Part shown: positions 11,299 through 22,255 of the stretch, piece by piece
How positions within the stretch are numbered: the first letter of the stretch is position 1
Layout: each line of letters starts with the position of its first letter
NCBI GenBank assembly: GCA_002682825.1
Contig: NOKP01000021.1
Span: 62,001 to 126,000 of the forward strand
DNA: 64,000 nt
Reading direction: 5' to 3'
From: Neonectria sp. B-13
Lineage: Eukaryota; Ascomycota; Sordariomycetes; Hypocreales; Nectriaceae
Notes under the pieces: model-generated
Seen by the model: the letters and a program-made list of their open reading frames with translations, nothing else
What the model was told of the DNA's origin: nothing
Database searches by the model: none
Program-made: the position numbers and the translations under genes

Positions 11299-11904
11299 TT
11301 AGCAGAAAAGCCTTCCATTCTGATCCTCCATTGTAAAGCCAGACACTCCAAACTTATCCGGCTTTGTCCCTGCATTGTTCAAGAAAGTCAACGGTGCCGG
11401 GGCTCCCACCTGCGGGTTATTAGCAGCCTGCAACGGCTGAAAGCCCTTGCTTTTTCTCGTATTGTAGTCGAGCGTCACGTCGCTCGGAAGATTGGGACTG
11501 CTGTACAGAGTGCATGATCTCTTGCCGCTATCCATTTTAGGCATGAATGTGTGCTTCCACACCCAGTTCGTGCAAATGGTCTTCTGTTTCAGGCATTCCG
11601 CAACGCAGTCACAAGCGGTCTTAAAGCCATCCTTGAAGTAAAAGTGCAGCTCTGTAACGACCCCTGTCATGTCGATACCTTGGTAGTAACGGACGCAGCC
11701 ACCTTTGTTATTGGGCGCCTGCAGTTGCGGGAAGCGGTCCTTGGTGATTCTTCCCTTGCAAATCGCCCAGTCCGAGTAGTGGTCAAAGTCTGGGAAGATG
11801 TTGGGGTTTGGGTTGTGGTTGTCACCGCCATAGGAGGGGCTGGCGGGACTGGCTAGGACAGCAGAGGCGAGGAGGAGGGCGAGGGCTGTCGAGTTGAAGT
11901 GCAT
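11299..11904 (-). CDS. Small secreted cysteine-containing protein of unknown function
   Basis: A single exon of 202 codons, starting at the ATG at 11904. An in-frame upstream extension lacks a better start and would hide the signal peptide. The first 18-19 residues form a clear signal peptide (MHFNSTALALLLASAVLAS). The mature part has eight to ten cysteines, including CDC and a C-terminal Cys as last residue. This suggests a disulphide-bonded extracellular protein, and the spacing GGCVRYYQG ... CDCVAECLKQ recalls apple/PAN-like small cysteine domains. I do not recognise a family with certainty. It could be an effector or a cell-wall-associated protein, but this is inference from the signal peptide and cysteines only. 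Confidence 0.65.
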   Translation of the reverse strand: MHFNSTALALLLASAVLASPASPSYGGDNHNPNPNIFPDFDHYSDWAICKGRITKDRFPQLQAPNNKGGCVRYYQGIDMTGVVTELHFYFKDGFKTACDCVAECLKQKTICTNWVWKHTFMPKMDSGKRSCTLYSSPNLPSDVTLDYNTRKSKGFQPLQAANNPQVGAPAPLTFLNNAGTKPDKFGVSGFTMEDQNGRLFC

Positions 11905-12984
11905 CTTGTGCGTTGGCAGCGAGTGAGGTAGGCAGATATGGTGCAACTGGTTTGTTTTTATTAGAGTCAGGGATAGATAGTAGCAGACTATCGTGATAAT
12001 AGCGATAGATGTAAGCAAGAGCGAAGGTATCTCTTGGCATGTTGAAGCCATTTGGGGGTAATTATCAACGGTCTTTAAATGCAGGTCTCAGACGTGGTGC
12101 ACCGTGAACCCTCTTGCAACTGGAAGTGGTTCATAGTGATGCCATAATTACAAACTGGCGCGGAGGTCTTTTGATCCGGGACTCTGACCTGGATGATACC
12201 GTCAGTAATTTTCACAGCGACGGATACCCGGAAGTCGGCACCTGGGAACCGGCCCTGGGCCATTAAGGCAACGGGGAAGACATCCCGAATGATGCCACGC
12301 CATGCTTTTAGCCTTTTCCGTATTCGCTCGCTCGGCTGCGGCAGTTGAATCAAATTTTACGGTGCAGCTGACGACACAATTTTCTAAGGTTAAAGCGATT
12401 CTGAAAATAGGTCGCTGGGAAAAGGTAGGGTCTGTCGTAGGAGGGACACACCTCCAGTGTTTAGACTAGAGTTATTTATATAATCTGTAATCTCTATACG
12501 TCCTCGTTCGTATCAAATTGTCATATCGTCGTCAATGGCACAACCACATCATCATCACTAAATGCCAATGCCGGATGATGGTCTTCTTGATCCGGAAGCG
12601 AAGTCGTCCCATTCCCCAATCACCATAGTACCGCATCAGTGTACACTGTGCCAATATGGAACCCAAGTTGAGGGACAGAGGTTTGTGAAGCCCGTGACTT
12701 CAAATGTTAATGCCCGATTGCTCTCTGGGGTTGCCAATGATGATCGAATCTTTACGCTGCGTAGGGGCTGTCGCGGTTCGAGCTGCTGGGCGTGATGAAG
12801 CCTTACATCCCACAGACCAAGGACGTCGGCTCGATTTGTGCGCGGGTCATTCCCCAGAGTGTCTCAATTTCCTGCATGAGGACTTTCTCGCCATCACTCG
12901 GGAAACCTTTGAGAGCCTAGACTCGGCCAGAGCTCAAGGCGGCCAGACGTTGAAGCTGTCGAGGTCGAAACACCAAGAACTGGT
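11905..12984. other. Intergenic or decayed 5' part of the Tc-type relic
   Basis: The first part is the promoter side of the secreted protein gene. From about 12560 on the plus strand short open frames in changing phases run toward the recognisable Tc relic at 12985. They may be its decayed upstream part, but I see no convincing match before about 12985. Confidence 0.3.
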
Positions 12985-14935
12985 CCGTGTAAGGCGGCCT
13001 ACGGGCCATTCACCAAGTGTTACCTCCAGGATGAGAAGCAAGGCATGCCCTGGATGACTAGGTTGCCATTTCCTGTCCACACGGTCAGCCGTTTCATGGA
13101 GAAGAACAAGAGTATCGGGTCTATTCCGACGACCAAGTACCATTACCATGTTGGTCACTATGACGGACATGAGGGAGAGAGTTACGAGGCTTTGGATTTG
13201 TGGACAGATAGGAGACTGAGGAATTTCTACTCTTCCAAGGAACAAAGATTTACAGAAAGTGGACTTGTCACACGAAGCTGTGTTATCACACCGGAGCCGA
13301 ACAGGCGAGAGTCGCGCCGGCCATTTCAACCGTCTTTGGTAATGTCTGGCTACAGTCTCAGATACCTTGCGAGCTTGACGGACACGGAGCAATGGATGCG
13401 ATTCGAGCCCTCAAAGGAAATGAGTTACGCGTTGACGTCCACGGTGAAGACCGCAGCGAGACGGCGAACATCCCCTATAGTATTGAGGAATCCTCTTATG
13501 ACGTCGCCCCAACCAGCCTATCCGAGAAGGCGGAATTCTAGGTACGTCCACGGAAGACGCTATATTTTCACTGCAAGGGGAGCGAACAATTTTCTCGCAT
13601 AACACAAGCCGTCGTCTTAGAAACCAATGCATATAGCAACGTAACGAAAGCTGTGCATGTCCAGTACGTCCGACAGAAGAGTGTTCTCACGGTCCCCCAG
13701 ACCCATGCACTACAAGAAGATCACCATATCACATATACCGAGACCATGCACACAAATGCCGTTGATTAGACCGACCAGTGTTACAAACCTCCGCCCTCGT
13801 CTGTGAGGACGTGCCACATATCAGTCTCTTTACAGAACCGAGCTTTCGACGTTGAGGGGTTTCAAAAGGGCAGAATATCGGCGCTTTAGGGGAATGTTCA
13901 CCAGAGAGAAGAAACAAGGACGTGTGACAGGAGCCAGGACCTTTCCTGGTGTCTGCCTCTTGGAAAGCTGGAGTTACTCTCAGTCGTGGACCGGTACTTC
14001 CAGTTGACCATGGCTCATTCCATACGGCAAGAAAAGAAATGCATTGGGCATTCTCTTGATGCCATCCTATCGAAAGATTTGCGTCAATGTAGATCTCGAT
14101 GCTAATATAGGGGCTTGATTGGCTCACCTAGTATATGGAAACGAAAACGGGAGCGGCGACGGTCAGCCCAAGGAAGCCCGCAGGACACTTTTCGTTTCGA
14201 TTGAATCTTACAGCAACATTGCAAGTGTTCATATAGACAGATACGGACTGTTGCCAGTCAGGACCGTGGACGCTGCTGGTAAGATTACCGAGGCCAAGAA
14301 CGACTACCAGGTCATGCAACCGTGGTTGGTGACTGATGCGAGCAAGACTAGAGCTCAGGTGGCTTATATGCCCTCAAACACAGAGTTGCCATGGCCAGAA
14401 TGGGCAAGCTCTGCGTCAGCTTAACTCGCGTAGTGGCTCTGGAGAGCATCCAAGACACCACGGGGGATATCGTTGTTCAGGTCAACTACCTAGACGGCCA
14501 CGGACGTGAGTTTCTATTGGTGGGAGACCACCTTTATGGATGACATGACCTTGACAAGTGTAGAGTACCTTACTTTTGGTCAAGCGATCAATGATAGTTC
14601 CAGCAGCTACGTCTAGCCGAATGGGATCGCGGCGAGACTCAGTGGTGTATCACCACTCATCAGATCCATGATGCTAGAGATAGCGCGGTCACGAGCGAGT
14701 CAGTCGACTATCGACGCAGATAAGCCCTGTACAATGCACTCTGACAACCGTGGAAAGGCAATGGCCGTGGTCGACAGGGTAAAGTTGAAAACCGCACACG
14801 CAATACGCGCCATGAATACAACGTGTTTGGAAACAAGAAGGCCGAGATTGACGCCCTAGGTCATGTCATGGAAAAGGACTCATACGACTTGTTGAACCGT
14901 CGAATGAGCAGAGGAAGCATGGACACGGGTACCCA
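12985..14935 (+). pseudogene. Relic of a bacterial-type insecticidal Tc toxin (TcB/TcC, SpvB/Rhs) gene
   Basis: Pieces in several plus-strand frames match the order of TcB/TcC proteins of insect-pathogenic bacteria. They include GMPWMTRLPFPVH followed by a YHYHVGHYDG segment (about 13030-13170) and a stretch with VFGNVWLQSQIP (about 13320-13370). Further on are DRYGLLPVRTVDAAGK and NDYQVMQPWLVTDAS (about 14230-14345), YLDGHGRE (about 14490) and a Rhs/YD-type repeat near 14820-14915. In the living family these proteins form the cocoon that carries a toxic C-terminal enzyme. Here the copy is dead: the frame changes repeatedly (for example near 13230 and between 13770 and 14200), and there are in-frame stops such as the TAG at about 13542. 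No intact toxic domain is visible. Fungi are not the native holders of this family, so horizontal acquisition followed by decay is the likeliest history. Confidence 0.7.
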
Positions 14936-15299
14936 AGGTTTCAATACACTACATAAGGTATACATATACCTGACATACAATACGGTAGTGCCGCTAGGCA
15001 AAAACAGCATGAGCAAAATCGGCATCCACTTCCGCAGGCAGCACCAACTCCAGGGACAGATATTCATGGTGAAGGAACACGAAAGCTCCAACGAGAAGTA
15101 TTAAGCGTATAAGGGATGACATATATGCCACTGCCTCCGGGCACAGAAGGTCAGGTGGGATGAAGTGAGGGATGAAGTGGGTATTCGCTTCTCGGATGAG
15201 CAGTACGGCAACCTGGGTGCGATGGTGGAAGCTCTTGGCAACGTCAACCAAGTGGGGCAATCGGCGCCGGTGAAACGGGGCGTAGGTGGATCCACTTGT

Positions 15300-16130
15300 C
15301 ACCGACACCGACGAGCGCGGACACGGCGATGACGGAACGGACAGCGGAGGCGAGAGAGGAAATGGAATCAGCGCTCGATCGGCGGGTTTTTGAGGTTTCC
15401 ATCCGCTCCGTCAAGCAGTAGGTGGCATTCGACATCCATTGGAACCCGCTTGTGCATTTTACTGCCTTGCTTGGCATTGGCGACTAAAAGACTGGGCATT
15501 CGTAGCCCAGCCTCTGCAACTGGGAAGATCCAGCCCTTCTTATATGGCTCCACGGTGCAGCCAAGGTGGAGGGCATCAAGGTTAAGCCCGTAGAGCTGGG
15601 TGAGAACACATCGTCAAATAGGTCTATGATGTTGGTCTATCGCAGCTTGTTGCCGGTGACTAGATGAGGTCGTGAGGGGTTGATGTCAGGCTGGTGATCG
15701 TGGAACAAGTCTGACAGCCTGTGGTAGTAGCAGGTCTGAGGACTAGAGTGTGGGTATCTGATCGCTACCTCGGCCATAACATCGGAGCCTATCTCTTCCA
15801 GTTTGTACTCTTCAGGACAGCGCCAGACATCTCGCTAAAAGAGCTCGATGACTGTAGAGTGGAGGTATTCAAGCCATAGCCTCCTTGCTACCGCGCTCTC
15901 CTAGACTTGATACCGCCCTGCCCAGCTCTGAGCTTGCCACATGCAGACATAAGCGTCTCGAATATTCTTGAGCACTTGCCATTGCAGCTTGTAGTTCTGA
16001 CACAGGAGGTCTTTACTAACCACCAGTTGATGGCCAATTTCGGAAGCAAACCGCTAGGTGTCCCAGTTGAACTTCCCTGGAAGCCACCAGGTGAACCTGT
16101 GTGCCTTGGACCTCTTAGCCAAGCCTAGCC
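15300..16130 (-). pseudogene. Decayed coding-like region of unknown family
   Basis: On the minus strand several adjacent frames give protein-like stretches, for example GWIFPVAEAGLRMPSLLVAN (about 15525-15465) and RFASEIGHQLVVSKD (about 16050-16005). They are broken by stops and frame changes, and composition changes little across the breaks. It looks like an old gene that has lost its frame. I do not recognise the family, and chance open stretches cannot be excluded. Confidence 0.25.
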
Positions 16131-16845
16131 CTCGCTGCACGTCAATGGCCTGTGATCATCCTCCGACGCCTCTCTGGCGGGGCTGGAGCCGATGAGAATA
16201 GATCAACGATATTCCGTAGGAGGGCTGGCGACACTCGGCCCTACGCCCGGATGCCGTAGGTGAAATTGTAGTGCACCGATTCGAGCGACGTTCCATCCTG
16301 ACCAACTGTTGCCTGGTCCGCCGGAGTTGGTTGCATCCCAATCGGGCAATCCGCCCGGCCTCCGCCGAGTGATCCCCGCCGGCTCCAGTAAGTATAAATA
16401 CCCTAACATCCCTCATTTCCCCTCTATCTTGTACTCTCGGTGTTGGGCTTCTCCTCAACTTCTTCTCGCATTCTCATCGTCCCTCAACTGATGCGCCTAG
16501 CCTTGTGCTGCTGCCTGCACCGTCACTTCTATTGTCGAGGTAGTCACACTGCGTGGCGCGCGGCACTGCTTCACGCTCTGCCACTAACGCACTGCCACTA
16601 CCGATTATCAAATCTCCCTTTCATTTGCTAAACACGATCGACCACACTACTAGCACATCTCGGGGCCCATCGCAATGAGGAACTTGAAACAGCTCGCTGC
16701 GCGCTTCGTTGGAACCATCTTCGGATAAGGTCAACTAATAGCATCTACTTCAAGTCAGGGCGAAGACAATGGGCTGGGGGGAACAGAGCTTGTAACTTGC
16801 GCACCAGTGGATCCGGCCCAAGTCGACAGCAAAGCTGGCGAGCGC
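16131..16845. other. Intergenic with a promoter-like TATA stretch
   Basis: A TATAAATA lies near 16395, followed by a pyrimidine-rich stretch with CTCAACTTCTTCTCG. This is the usual look of a fungal core promoter. The first ATGs after it (16491, 16676) open only short frames. It may be the promoter side of the F-box gene at 16846 or a remnant. Confidence 0.3.
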
Positions 16846-18649
16846 ATGATGGGAGTACCGGCGGCTCTGGTGCGCCTAGACACCTATATTTGGTATCTTA
16901 TCTTTCAAAAGGTATGCCCATCCATTACCCGGCGATGCGCACGAGGGACTGACATGCAATATGCAGCTTGACGCGCGAGAGGATTTTTATAACCTGTGTC
17001 TCGTGTCTAAGACTTTCAACTCCTTGACTGTTACCCATCTATATAATTACATCTACCTGGGACCAAGGTCACTCACAGAAGAGGAGCTCCGTCAATATCG
17101 ACTCCACCGAGTATTTCCTAACCAATACAACATCGACAAGAAGAAAAGGAAGAAGATGCAGTCAAGAAAGGCTCAATGTGATGAGGCCTGTACGTTGATC
17201 CGCCGACTGGTGGGAGACCCCGGTGGGATACAAGTCCGTGCTGTGCGCGAGGTCGAGGTTGGGAATTTCTTGGGGTTTTCAAAGGACATCGTTTCAGAGT
17301 TGAACGAGAAGGGTGGCCTTGCTACCCTGGTGAAGGCCTTGCCTAACCTACAGCATTTCCGGTCTGTGGTCCCAGTAGTTTGGGAAGATGCATTGTTGCC
17401 ATTACTAATGAAGAGTTGCATAGGCTACATTCATCGAGTTCGTATTTCGAGGACTTGATCCGCTCGCTAAACGACCACGCCAATCATCCACAGCTTCACC
17501 TGCTAAGTGAAGAAGGGTCAAGAGTTGTCACATGCCCATTATCATGTGTCACTACTATATGCGCCGGGTTGGACACGGTGCGCGACACGCGGGACCAGCC
17601 GAATCGACGGATTGCATGTCTTCAACAACTTTTTTTGCCTGTCCAAACTTGAAGTCGTTCTCCCTTTCGACGTATGGTGGGAACCCTGGGGGATGTTTCA
17701 CAGTGATACCCCATCATCGACGGGTTTTTCTCCATTGTACTGGTGAGGAGACTTTCCCACAATTGGAATCTCTTTCGGTCGACAGTTACATGCGACTCGA
17801 GGAGTGGAATCATTGGCAAGACAAGCGTAACTGGTCTAACTTAAGGTCGCTCAGCCTGGGACCTAAGCTTGACACGGACTTGCTAGAGCTCCTCACAGGT
17901 TGTGCCAAAGCCCTTCGGAGTCTCACGGTGGAGACCTGGCCTAGTGAAAACTATGATATGGATTGGGAAGGGGAGGATCACAGCTGGAATTGGGAAGGCG
18001 AGGAGACGTGTCCCGAGCTAGACGGCTTTCTCATGGCCTTTCATACCCTAGAACAGCTCACAGTCAGGGGAGTTTCCGTGACTAATCTCGCGCTGACCAA
18101 GCATTCGGGACTGAAACAGCTATGTTTGCACGCAATTGAGCTCCCAAGAGATGGTGCCCTCCGCCCGACGCCAGATATCGCCGACCTGAACGAGCTCGAT
18201 GCGAATTGTCCGGATCTGGCGATTTTAGAAATCGACATCTATCGCGATAGTGGATGGGTAAGTGCACAATCTTATCGCGGGCATTGTATTATTGACTGAA
18301 GCCGTGACAACAGCCAAATGATATCTTAAAAACACTAGCAACCGGATTCGTCAAACTCCGCCATTTGACGCTCCATTGTGAGGTCGGAATTGACTTCGAT
18401 AGCCTCTCGTCCATAGAAAGAAACGGCGATAAAAAAGAGCCACATTTCCCTCAGCTTGACGGGGATCTGGCAAGGGAATTTGCGCAACCCTTCTTCAATT
18501 GGCGATCGTGGTCGAGGCTGGAGATGCTCACCTTGAAAACTGGGGAAACTCTGCGAATACAAACGGGGTGGCAACCTGTTTGGCGGCCAATGGAGCGTGC
18601 ATACACGGGAACGATAAATATACGAGCGCCATCCGTGGTGGATTATTGA
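16846..18649 (+). pseudogene. F-box/leucine-rich-repeat-like gene with two frameshifts
   Basis: Exon 1 (16846-16911) and exon 2 from 16967 join in frame across a GT-AG intron. Together they give an F-box-like start (YIWYLIFQK, then LDAREDFYNLCLVSKTFNSL), as in proteins that bring substrates to SCF ubiquitin ligases. Leucine-rich stretches follow (LATLVKALPNLQHF, FPQLESLSVDSY, NLRSLSLGP, FVKLRHLTLHC). The frame changes twice inside exon 2. The first change lies between about 17385 and 17440, the second at a run of seven Ts at about 17629-17635, and each behaves as the loss of one base. The last intron (18258-18313, GTAAGT...CAG) is intact and the tail ends at 18649. Either the gene is recently broken or the assembly dropped a base at two places, since homopolymer errors are a real possibility. 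The F-box call is moderate. Confidence 0.55.
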
Positions 18650-19139
18650 GGACCGATGGGTAGGCTTAGAATAGGGTTTCTTGTTTAGTTTAGGTTCGGG
18701 TCTGGGTTTCTACTAAGGGTTCCCGAAAGGTTCCAAACGTGTGAGTTTCGCTAACGTCAAGAGACCAGAGAAAACTTACTGTGACCAGAGGCATAATAAT
18801 GAAAATGTTGTTGTTGGCGTTGTCGGATGCGAGAGCTTTGGTGGTTGTAGGGACGCTAAGGATCTCGGTCGATACAGCGGAAAGCGTGGCAATGGAATCT
18901 GACTTTTAACAGTGACTGGGGGAATCCAATTTGTAGAAGTAGTCTCTTCAACAACGGAAAGAGACTCGCTGGTAGAATCAGCCATCGTGAGTTCGATGGA
19001 AGAGACCGGGGTGGATGTCAGATAGCTCCAAATTGCCCAGCTAGTCGTGGTGTCCGCGTCAGTGGGAAGAGTCGTCATGGTCGCGTCTAAGCCTTCGAAT
19101 CTCGGAACAAAAGCAGTGTGCTTCTTTAGTGGACCACAC
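18650..19139. other. Intergenic, no supported gene
   Basis: A minus-strand Ser/Thr-rich open frame covers 18776-19192 but has low complexity and overlaps the start of the esterase relic. I do not count it as a gene. Confidence 0.35.
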
Positions 19140-20620
19140 CGGATATAGCAGGGAGAAAAGCCCCAGTGGCCAGCAGCCGACACAGAGATCAATAATGTCT
19201 CCCTCGCCGACGTTGATCTCGATTGTAGCTCCGAGGAGGACTGTTAATTCCTCGATATCTGGGCCCCTGCCAACTCAGAGGGCAATAAACTTCCCGTCAT
19301 GGTGTGGACGTATGGTGGAGGCTTCACAAGGGGGAGTAAGTCGCAGAACACGCCCGAGGGCCTAGTCGATCTCAGCACCGACTTTATTTTCGTCGCGTAC
19401 AACTATCGACTGGGGATGACTGGCCTTGCGAATGGCCCGACGCTTCTTCACGAGGGCGGTACGTCAAATACCGCTATCTGGGACGTCCAGCATGCGTTTC
19501 AGTAGGTTCAAAAGTACATTGGTAAATTTGGAAGCGATCCTGGCGAGGTCACTGCCGTCAGCTTCTCCGTAGGAGGATCGCAAACGTTGTTTCAATTCAC
19601 TGTATGAACTTCAACGTGTGAGCATAACAGCCGTTGGTTCATCAGCTAACTGACTTTGGCGATTCGCCAGCCACGCCGAACAGCTCTTCAACCGAGCCTA
19701 CGTCATGTCTCCAAGATTTGTTCGGTGCTGGCCACCCGTGCTGAGGTGAGCTGCTCCTTTAAACATCGACTTCAATACGCCTGTACTCACCTACTCCTAG
19801 GCATTTTGGCAGAACGTCTCGATCGCCGTTGGGTGCGATGGTGGCCACCTCGACTGCATGCGCGAGATTGACTTTGAGACTCTGACATCGGCTGCTGACG
19901 ACATTGTTGATGAATACAACTACCAGTTCCAGCCTCGTGTTTATGGGGATATTATTTCAGATACTTGTAAGACGGCATTTCCACTTGATTTTACTGGTGA
20001 CAATAACTGAAAGGTCCCAGACGAGGCACAATTCTACCACAACAGATTAAACTTCAAGGGTCCTATCATCCTCATCCACAAACAGCATAAGGCCAACGGC
20101 CAGGCCTACTCGGGTGTCAATTCCTCCTCCAATGTGTCCACATACCTCCACATCTTCTTCTCAACCATTGCAGACCAGATAGTTGACGAGGCTCTATCAC
20201 TCCACCCTGAGGACGATTACGATAGCCCCAGCCTACGTTTCGCAGACATGAAGCAGCACTTTGATCTTACAGCACATAATCGTGCGGCAACTGTGGCACC
20301 CGAGAATAAGACGTGAAATTCCATGGTTGCTCTAGACCAGGCCACGCATCAAGCCGACCAAAGCTACTACTGTGAGTCGTACGGGTGCAATCGCGTGGTG
20401 GATTATCTAACTCTCTCCAATGGTATAGCTCCTATACTCTCTCTTTGATGAGTAGCTCAAGTACGTTAAGTGCCTCCTCGTCTTCCAGCGCAGTTAGTTC
20501 AGGAAGCTCATCCAGAAAATCTACCACCGGCGGCCTAGATGGCGGGGCGGGGACTTCATCCGTGAATGCAACTATCGCTGTGACAATGCAAGAATATCTC
20601 TTGTCCTTCATCTTGACAAT
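19140..20620 (+). pseudogene. Type-B carboxylesterase/lipase pseudogene
   Basis: The pieces follow the order of fungal secreted carboxylesterases. SEEDC precedes FLDIWAP near 19230. MVWTYGGGF (oxyanion-hole region) is at about 19300. NYRLGMTG and the nucleophile region FSVGGSQ (about 19563-19583) come next. DQIVDEALSLHPEDDY follows near 20175, then LDQATHQADQSYY and AVTMQEYLLSF near 20580. The nucleophile Ser is kept but the elbow Ala is Val. In-frame stops sit at 19245-19247 (in the usually conserved DCLFLD) and 19503-19505 (where AFQ-W-VQ is usual, TGG to TAG). Several further joins need frame changes between 19600 and 19990. The gene cannot make the full enzyme. The C-terminal part runs directly into a decayed repeat region. 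Confidence 0.75.
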
Positions 20621-20842
20621 TCCAGTCGAGTGCATACCAAGGGCCAATCTATCATCTCGAAGATAGACGTCTCAGGGGATGCTCTGCTAACAGTTGGAGC
20701 TGGATAAAAGATCGGAGGGATGATGAGAGACAATTCCAGTTGAGTGTACAATAAAGGCGCATCTGCCATATTGAAGAAAGACGTTTTAAGGGACGCTTGG
20801 CTAACAGTTGGGGCCGAGTGCAAGATCGGAGGGATGATGATA
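20615..20842 (+). repeat. Two 114-bp tandem repeats, third degenerate copy follows
   Basis: GACAATTCCAGT recurs at 20615 and 20729. The 114-base units share most bases, including TGCTAACAGTTGG and AGATCGGAGGGATGATGA near their ends. A third, more diverged copy starts at about 20843. The unit is 38 codons long, so the repeat was probably coding. Confidence 0.75.
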
Positions 20843-21297
20843 GAAGCGTTAAGCTGGGTCAATATCCAGGGCCAGTCCGTCATCTCCACTATTAACGCTC
20901 AAGACGAGAGTTCACTATCAGCACGAGGCCATGTCAAGGTATCCAGCATGGTAGCCTTTGACAAATCAAGAATAATCCTCCAGGGACAGACGAAGATTGA
21001 CAATACCACTGCACACGAAAAGTCCCTAGTCTTGACCCAGGATCGTTCAGGGATCCAGCCTCCGTTACATAGAATGAGAGACACTCCCAGGGCAGTGAGC
21101 CATCGCCAAAGTGCAATATCCGCACACAAAGAGCCTGCTCTAGCAGATTCTAACCACGGGACCGCTCCCTGCGAGGTGCCTTAAGGGCGGCCACGGTCCT
21201 TCAGATGACTTTGACTCCAAGGCATATTGCGGCCCCGCCATAGACGGTACCAGTACCGACTGTATTTCGGGTGGCAAGTATGACTACAGTGGCTAGG
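20621..21297 (+). pseudogene. Decayed repeat protein, possibly beta-helical and secreted
   Basis: Read in one plus-strand frame, this region gives hydrophobic/polar alternating repeats of about 38 residues (for example LLTVGAG, KIGGMM, KGQSIISKIDVSGDA, then RIILQGQTKID). They resemble the short rungs of beta-helical surface proteins. Two in-frame stops break the first unit (after LLTVGAG and after DNSS). Downstream near 21186-21290 a Gly/Cys-containing end (AYCGPAIDGTSTDC) looks like a secreted C-terminus. The family is not known to me. The minus strand also stays open over the repeats, but its product is less protein-like. I favour a dead plus-strand gene, possibly once separate from the esterase. 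Confidence 0.35.
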
Positions 21298-22021
21298 CAT
21301 GGTAAAAAGAAAGAGAAGACTTGTGAGTGAAACAGGGGTAAAGGATCGACTTCATTATCGTCACTCAGTCTCTTTTGTTTTGCAGTCGGCTGTTCTGAGT
21401 ATTTTACATTCTAAGTGAAAATGGAAAAATAAGTTGAATTCAACATCGTCTAGCTATTATCGAGTATTATTACTTTCTCTTAAAATGGGGGCAAGTACGC
21501 TTATGAGGCCGCTCAGATACAAGACATCTACACAGAAGATAGCCATTCCATAAACCGCGATGCGAGAGATGTAAGCACTGAGTGCTGCACAGTGGATCAC
21601 TCATCTTCTTTATATGGTCCTCAAGAGCACCAGCAATTGTCCTTTCCTCAGATGAAGTGCTGCAATCTCCGCCCAAGCTCTAAACTGCATGAGCATCTGC
21701 TTTAGGGTAAAATATAGCTTCATAAACATACCATGTATCTGAAACTGATTTCCCCGTCCATGGCAGTCCCAGAAAATTTACCGCAAGACCTTCGGTTGGC
21801 AGCGTCCTTGATTTGGTTCGCTAAAAGGTTAATCTTTTATATGGTAGAAGGCCCGAATCGAGTATTACATACCAAGAAACCCCACCAATCCCTACCAAAG
21901 AAGAAAAGGAAGCATTAGTAGTCGGATTATATCAGTTATCAGATGGGTTATAAAGGAACTTACCGTAACACCAGTACCAATAACGACGCAAGAAGCCAGG
22001 GTGTTAATAAATCCGCAAATC
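21298..22021. other. Intergenic, no gene recognised
   Basis: I see only short frames. A TTATCAGAT (minus strand ATCTGATAA, the SreA/GATA consensus) occurs near 21937, but no siderophore gene is adjacent and one chance hit in a window this size is expected. Confidence 0.4.
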
Positions 22022-22255
22022 TTAAATAGACGAATTAGTTAACAGTCCTAAAAGATCAAAGGTCTGCCTTACGTCGACATCAGTGCGCTTCATAAGTGAA
22101 GACGTTCTATTGCTACAGGCCTCATAATTTTCGAGATCGTACCGGACTGTCATGTAAGGCATGTGGAGAGGCTCGGAGGCTGGCAAAGCGACTGCATAAC
22201 AGATGGAAGGGAGCAATAATGTTGAAATAAAGGAGCCCAGGGATGATGTTTTCAT
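22022..22255 (-). CDS. Small secreted protein or peptide precursor
   Basis: An ATG-initiated frame of 78 codons with a convincing signal peptide (MKTSSLGSFISTLLLPSICYAVA, cleavage about residue 22-25). Near residue 56 a Lys-Arg pair (SSLMKR followed by TDVDVRQ) fits a Kex2 site, which would release a C-terminal peptide of about 21 residues. There are few cysteines and one N-glycosylation site upstream of the KR. I know no family for it. It stands alone in a long gene-poor stretch, and a short chance frame with a hydrophobic start is the main alternative. Confidence 0.4.
   Translation of the reverse strand: MKTSSLGSFISTLLLPSICYAVALPASEPLHMPYMTVRYDLENYEACSNRTSSLMKRTDVDVRQTFDLLGLLTNSSI

Noticed and set aside
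18776..19192. A 138-residue minus-strand Ser/Thr-rich frame
   Set aside because: Low-complexity, no signal peptide or domain, and overlaps the start of the esterase relic on the other strand.
20608..20889. Minus-strand repeat protein over the 114-bp repeats
   Set aside because: The frame is open only because the unit length is a multiple of three; the plus-strand reading is more protein-like and continues past the repeats.
21937..21945. ATCTGATAA match outside the siderophore cluster
   Set aside because: No iron-related gene is near, and about one chance match is expected in a window this long; the same holds for the match near 51548 inside the SDR gene.
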